From: Lacticaseibacillus kribbianus
Lineage (GTDB): Bacteria > Bacillota > Bacilli > Lactobacillales > Lactobacillaceae
Assembly: GCF_020180945.1 (NCBI RefSeq)
Contig: NZ_JAIPUL010000001.1
Span: forward strand, 248,001-312,000
Direction: 5' to 3'
DNA: 64,000 nt
A program made the translations under genes and the position numbers. Each line of letters opens with the position of its first letter. Position 1 is the stretch's first letter. Shown piece after piece: positions 62,742 to 64,000 of the stretch. The notes beneath the pieces were generated by a model. It searched no databases. It saw only the letters and a program-made list of their open reading frames with translations, and was not told the DNA's origin.

Positions 62742-64000
62742 GTGGATAACGTGATGAAGTGGGTCGAAAACAAGCTCGTCCCACCAATGGCTAAGATCGG
62801 GACCCAGCGCCACCTGCTCGCGATCCGTAACGGGGTTGTGTCCAGTCTGTCGCTGATCCTGATCGGGACGTTCTTCATGGTGTTCATCAACCTGCCAGTT
62901 GATGCCTGGAAGACCGCCCTGGCGCCATACTCGGCAACCATCGTGCTGCCGTACCGCATGACCATGGGCCTGATGGCGATTTACGCGACGTTCGTCATGG
63001 GGCAAGACCTGGCGAAGTCGTACGACCTCGACGGCGTGACCGGCGGGATCCTGTCGCTGGGTGCCTTCTTCATGCTGCAGATGCCGGTTAACGTGCTGAC
63101 CCCGAAGGCCGCACCGCTCGGCTTCGTCATCCCGATGGGCAACCTCGGGGCGTCCGGCATGTTCGGCGGCATTCTCGCCATGATTTTTGCCGTTGAGACT
63201 TACCGGTTCTTCAAGACGCACAACGTGACCATCAAGATGCCTGAGCAGGTGCCGCCTGCCGTTGCGCGTTCGTTCGAAGCCCTGATTCCAGGCGCCGTGA
63301 TCATCACCTTCGTGTGGCTGATCCGCGACGTTGCCGGCTTTGACGTCAACGCAGCGCTGCTCTCCCTGTTCAAGCCTTTGACCAACATCCTGGGCAACAA
63401 CCTGCTCGGGGCGCTGCTGCCAATGTTCCTGATCCACCTGCTGTGGAGCTTCGGTATCCACGGCATGTCCATCGTCGGCTCCGTTGTTCGCCCGATGTGG
63501 CTGATCATGCTCAACGACAACGCGGACGCGCTGGCGAAGGGCACCGCAGCAACCAAGCTGCCTTACATCGCGCCTGAACAGCTTTACCAATGGACCGTCA
63601 CCATCGGCGGTGCCGGGGCGACCGTGGTCGTGGCCTTCCTGTTCCTGTTCTTCTGCAAGTCCAAGTTCTTGAAGGAAGTCGGCCGCTTCTCCATCATCCC
63701 GGGCATCTTCAACATCAACGAACCGATGATCTTCGGTGCGCCAATGATGCTGAACCCGTACATGTTCATTCCGTTCAACCTGGTCCCACTGGTTTTGACC
63801 ACCATCAGTTACTTCGCCGTTAAGTTCGGCCTGGTCAACGGCTTCACGTCCATTCCGGCGTGGACCCTGCCGGCACCGATCGGCGGCTACCTGTCCGCCG
63901 GGAACGACTGGCGCATGATCGTCTTGATCATCGTCAACCTGGCCGTGGCCTTCGTCATTTACTTCCCGTTCGTTGTGGCTTACGATAAGAAGATGGTCGC
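62742..64000 (+). CDS. PTS EIIC, lactose/cellobiose family (partial, runs off the window)
   Basis: 419 codons are visible with no stop. The start VDNVMKWVENKLVPPMAKIGTQ in part, RHLLAIRNGVVSSL and the later LLWSFGIHGMSIVG and GIFNINEPMIFGAPMMLNPYMFIPF are hallmark motifs of CelB/LacE-type EIIC. At least eight membrane helices. The start GTG 62742 has AAGGAG 8 bases upstream. Its location after murR and under the shared palindrome suggests uptake of a wall sugar such as MurNAc-GlcNAc or a chitobiose-like disaccharide, replacing the glucose-type MurP; this is inference. Confidence 0.9.
   Translation, partial: MDNVMKWVENKLVPPMAKIGTQRHLLAIRNGVVSSLSLILIGTFFMVFINLPVDAWKTALAPYSATIVLPYRMTMGLMAIYATFVMGQDLAKSYDLDGVTGGILSLGAFFMLQMPVNVLTPKAAPLGFVIPMGNLGASGMFGGILAMIFAVETYRFFKTHNVTIKMPEQVPPAVARSFEALIPGAVIITFVWLIRDVAGFDVNAALLSLFKPLTNILGNNLLGALLPMFLIHLLWSFGIHGMSIVGSVVRPMWLIMLNDNADALAKGTAATKLPYIAPEQLYQWTVTIGGAGATVVVAFLFLFFCKSKFLKEVGRFSIIPGIFNINEPMIFGAPMMLNPYMFIPFNLVPLVLTTISYFAVKFGLVNGFTSIPAWTLPAPIGGYLSAGNDWRMIVLIIVNLAVAFVIYFPFVVAYDKKMV

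Overview
The window reads as a chromosomal segment of a Gram-positive lactic acid bacterium of the Lactobacillaceae. The evidence is the gene content and order (mutS-mutL-ruvA-ruvB-queA-tgt-yajC, pepV, rny, efp, clpL under a CIRCE operator, WYL and Mga-like regulators, class A PBP), strong AGGAGG-type ribosome binding sites, frequent TTG/GTG starts and intrinsic terminators with U tracts. G+C is unusually high for the family (roughly 60-65% by eye), so a high-GC Lacticaseibacillus-like lineage is my guess. I see no prophage, insertion sequence, CRISPR array, rRNA or tRNA.

Layout. 1-6.4 kb: end of a CBS-domain gene, DUF368 polyprenyl-phosphate transporter, MscS channel, DUF948 and YtxH envelope/stress proteins, a phosphodiesterase and a D-2-hydroxyacid dehydrogenase. 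6.5-11.4 kb: WYL regulator, a proline-rich leader mini-gene followed by efp, a peptidoglycan deacetylase-like gene, histidine phosphatase, VanZ. 11.4-16.3 kb: an aromatic amino acid ABC transporter (two TrpX-type binding proteins, permease, ATPase). Each binding-protein gene has its own promoter, leader peptide and tandem terminators; the first leader is Tyr-rich and the second Phe-rich. 16.3-28 kb: Mga-like regulator, clpL, class A PBP, HAD phosphatase, a frameshifted birA, pepV, GDPD. 28-34.2 kb: YibE/F operon, small genes, KimA potassium importer. 34.4-43.6 kb: DNA repair, queuosine and yajC block. 44.4-50.9 kb: rny, kup, an anti-sigma/ECF sigma pair, DUF2798. 51-57.6 kb: small metabolic and membrane genes. 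57.7-64 kb: a MurNAc/peptidoglycan-recycling cluster (mupG, GlcNAc kinase, esterase, murQ, murR, PTS EIIC).

Three signals deserve most attention. First, the Tyr-leader and Phe-leader attenuators upstream of paralogous binding proteins: alternative RNA helices conserved between the two loci predict that the leader reads out the ligand of the protein it controls. Second, a 24-codon ORF with a Pro-Leu-Pro-Pro-Pro stretch just upstream of the gene for EF-P, the factor that relieves polyproline stalling; the proline codons lie in mutually exclusive RNA helices, which suggests feedback control of efp. Third, a family of 124-bp BOX-like intergenic repeats at seven loci, plus a second, longer stem-loop element present twice with compensatory base changes.

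In the recycling cluster, a TTGAAA/TTTCAA palindrome forms both -35 boxes of a divergent promoter and recurs in the EIIC promoter, predicting a small MurR regulon. MupG would split MurNAc-6P-GlcNAc, the kinase would phosphorylate the released GlcNAc, and MurQ would remove the lactyl ether.
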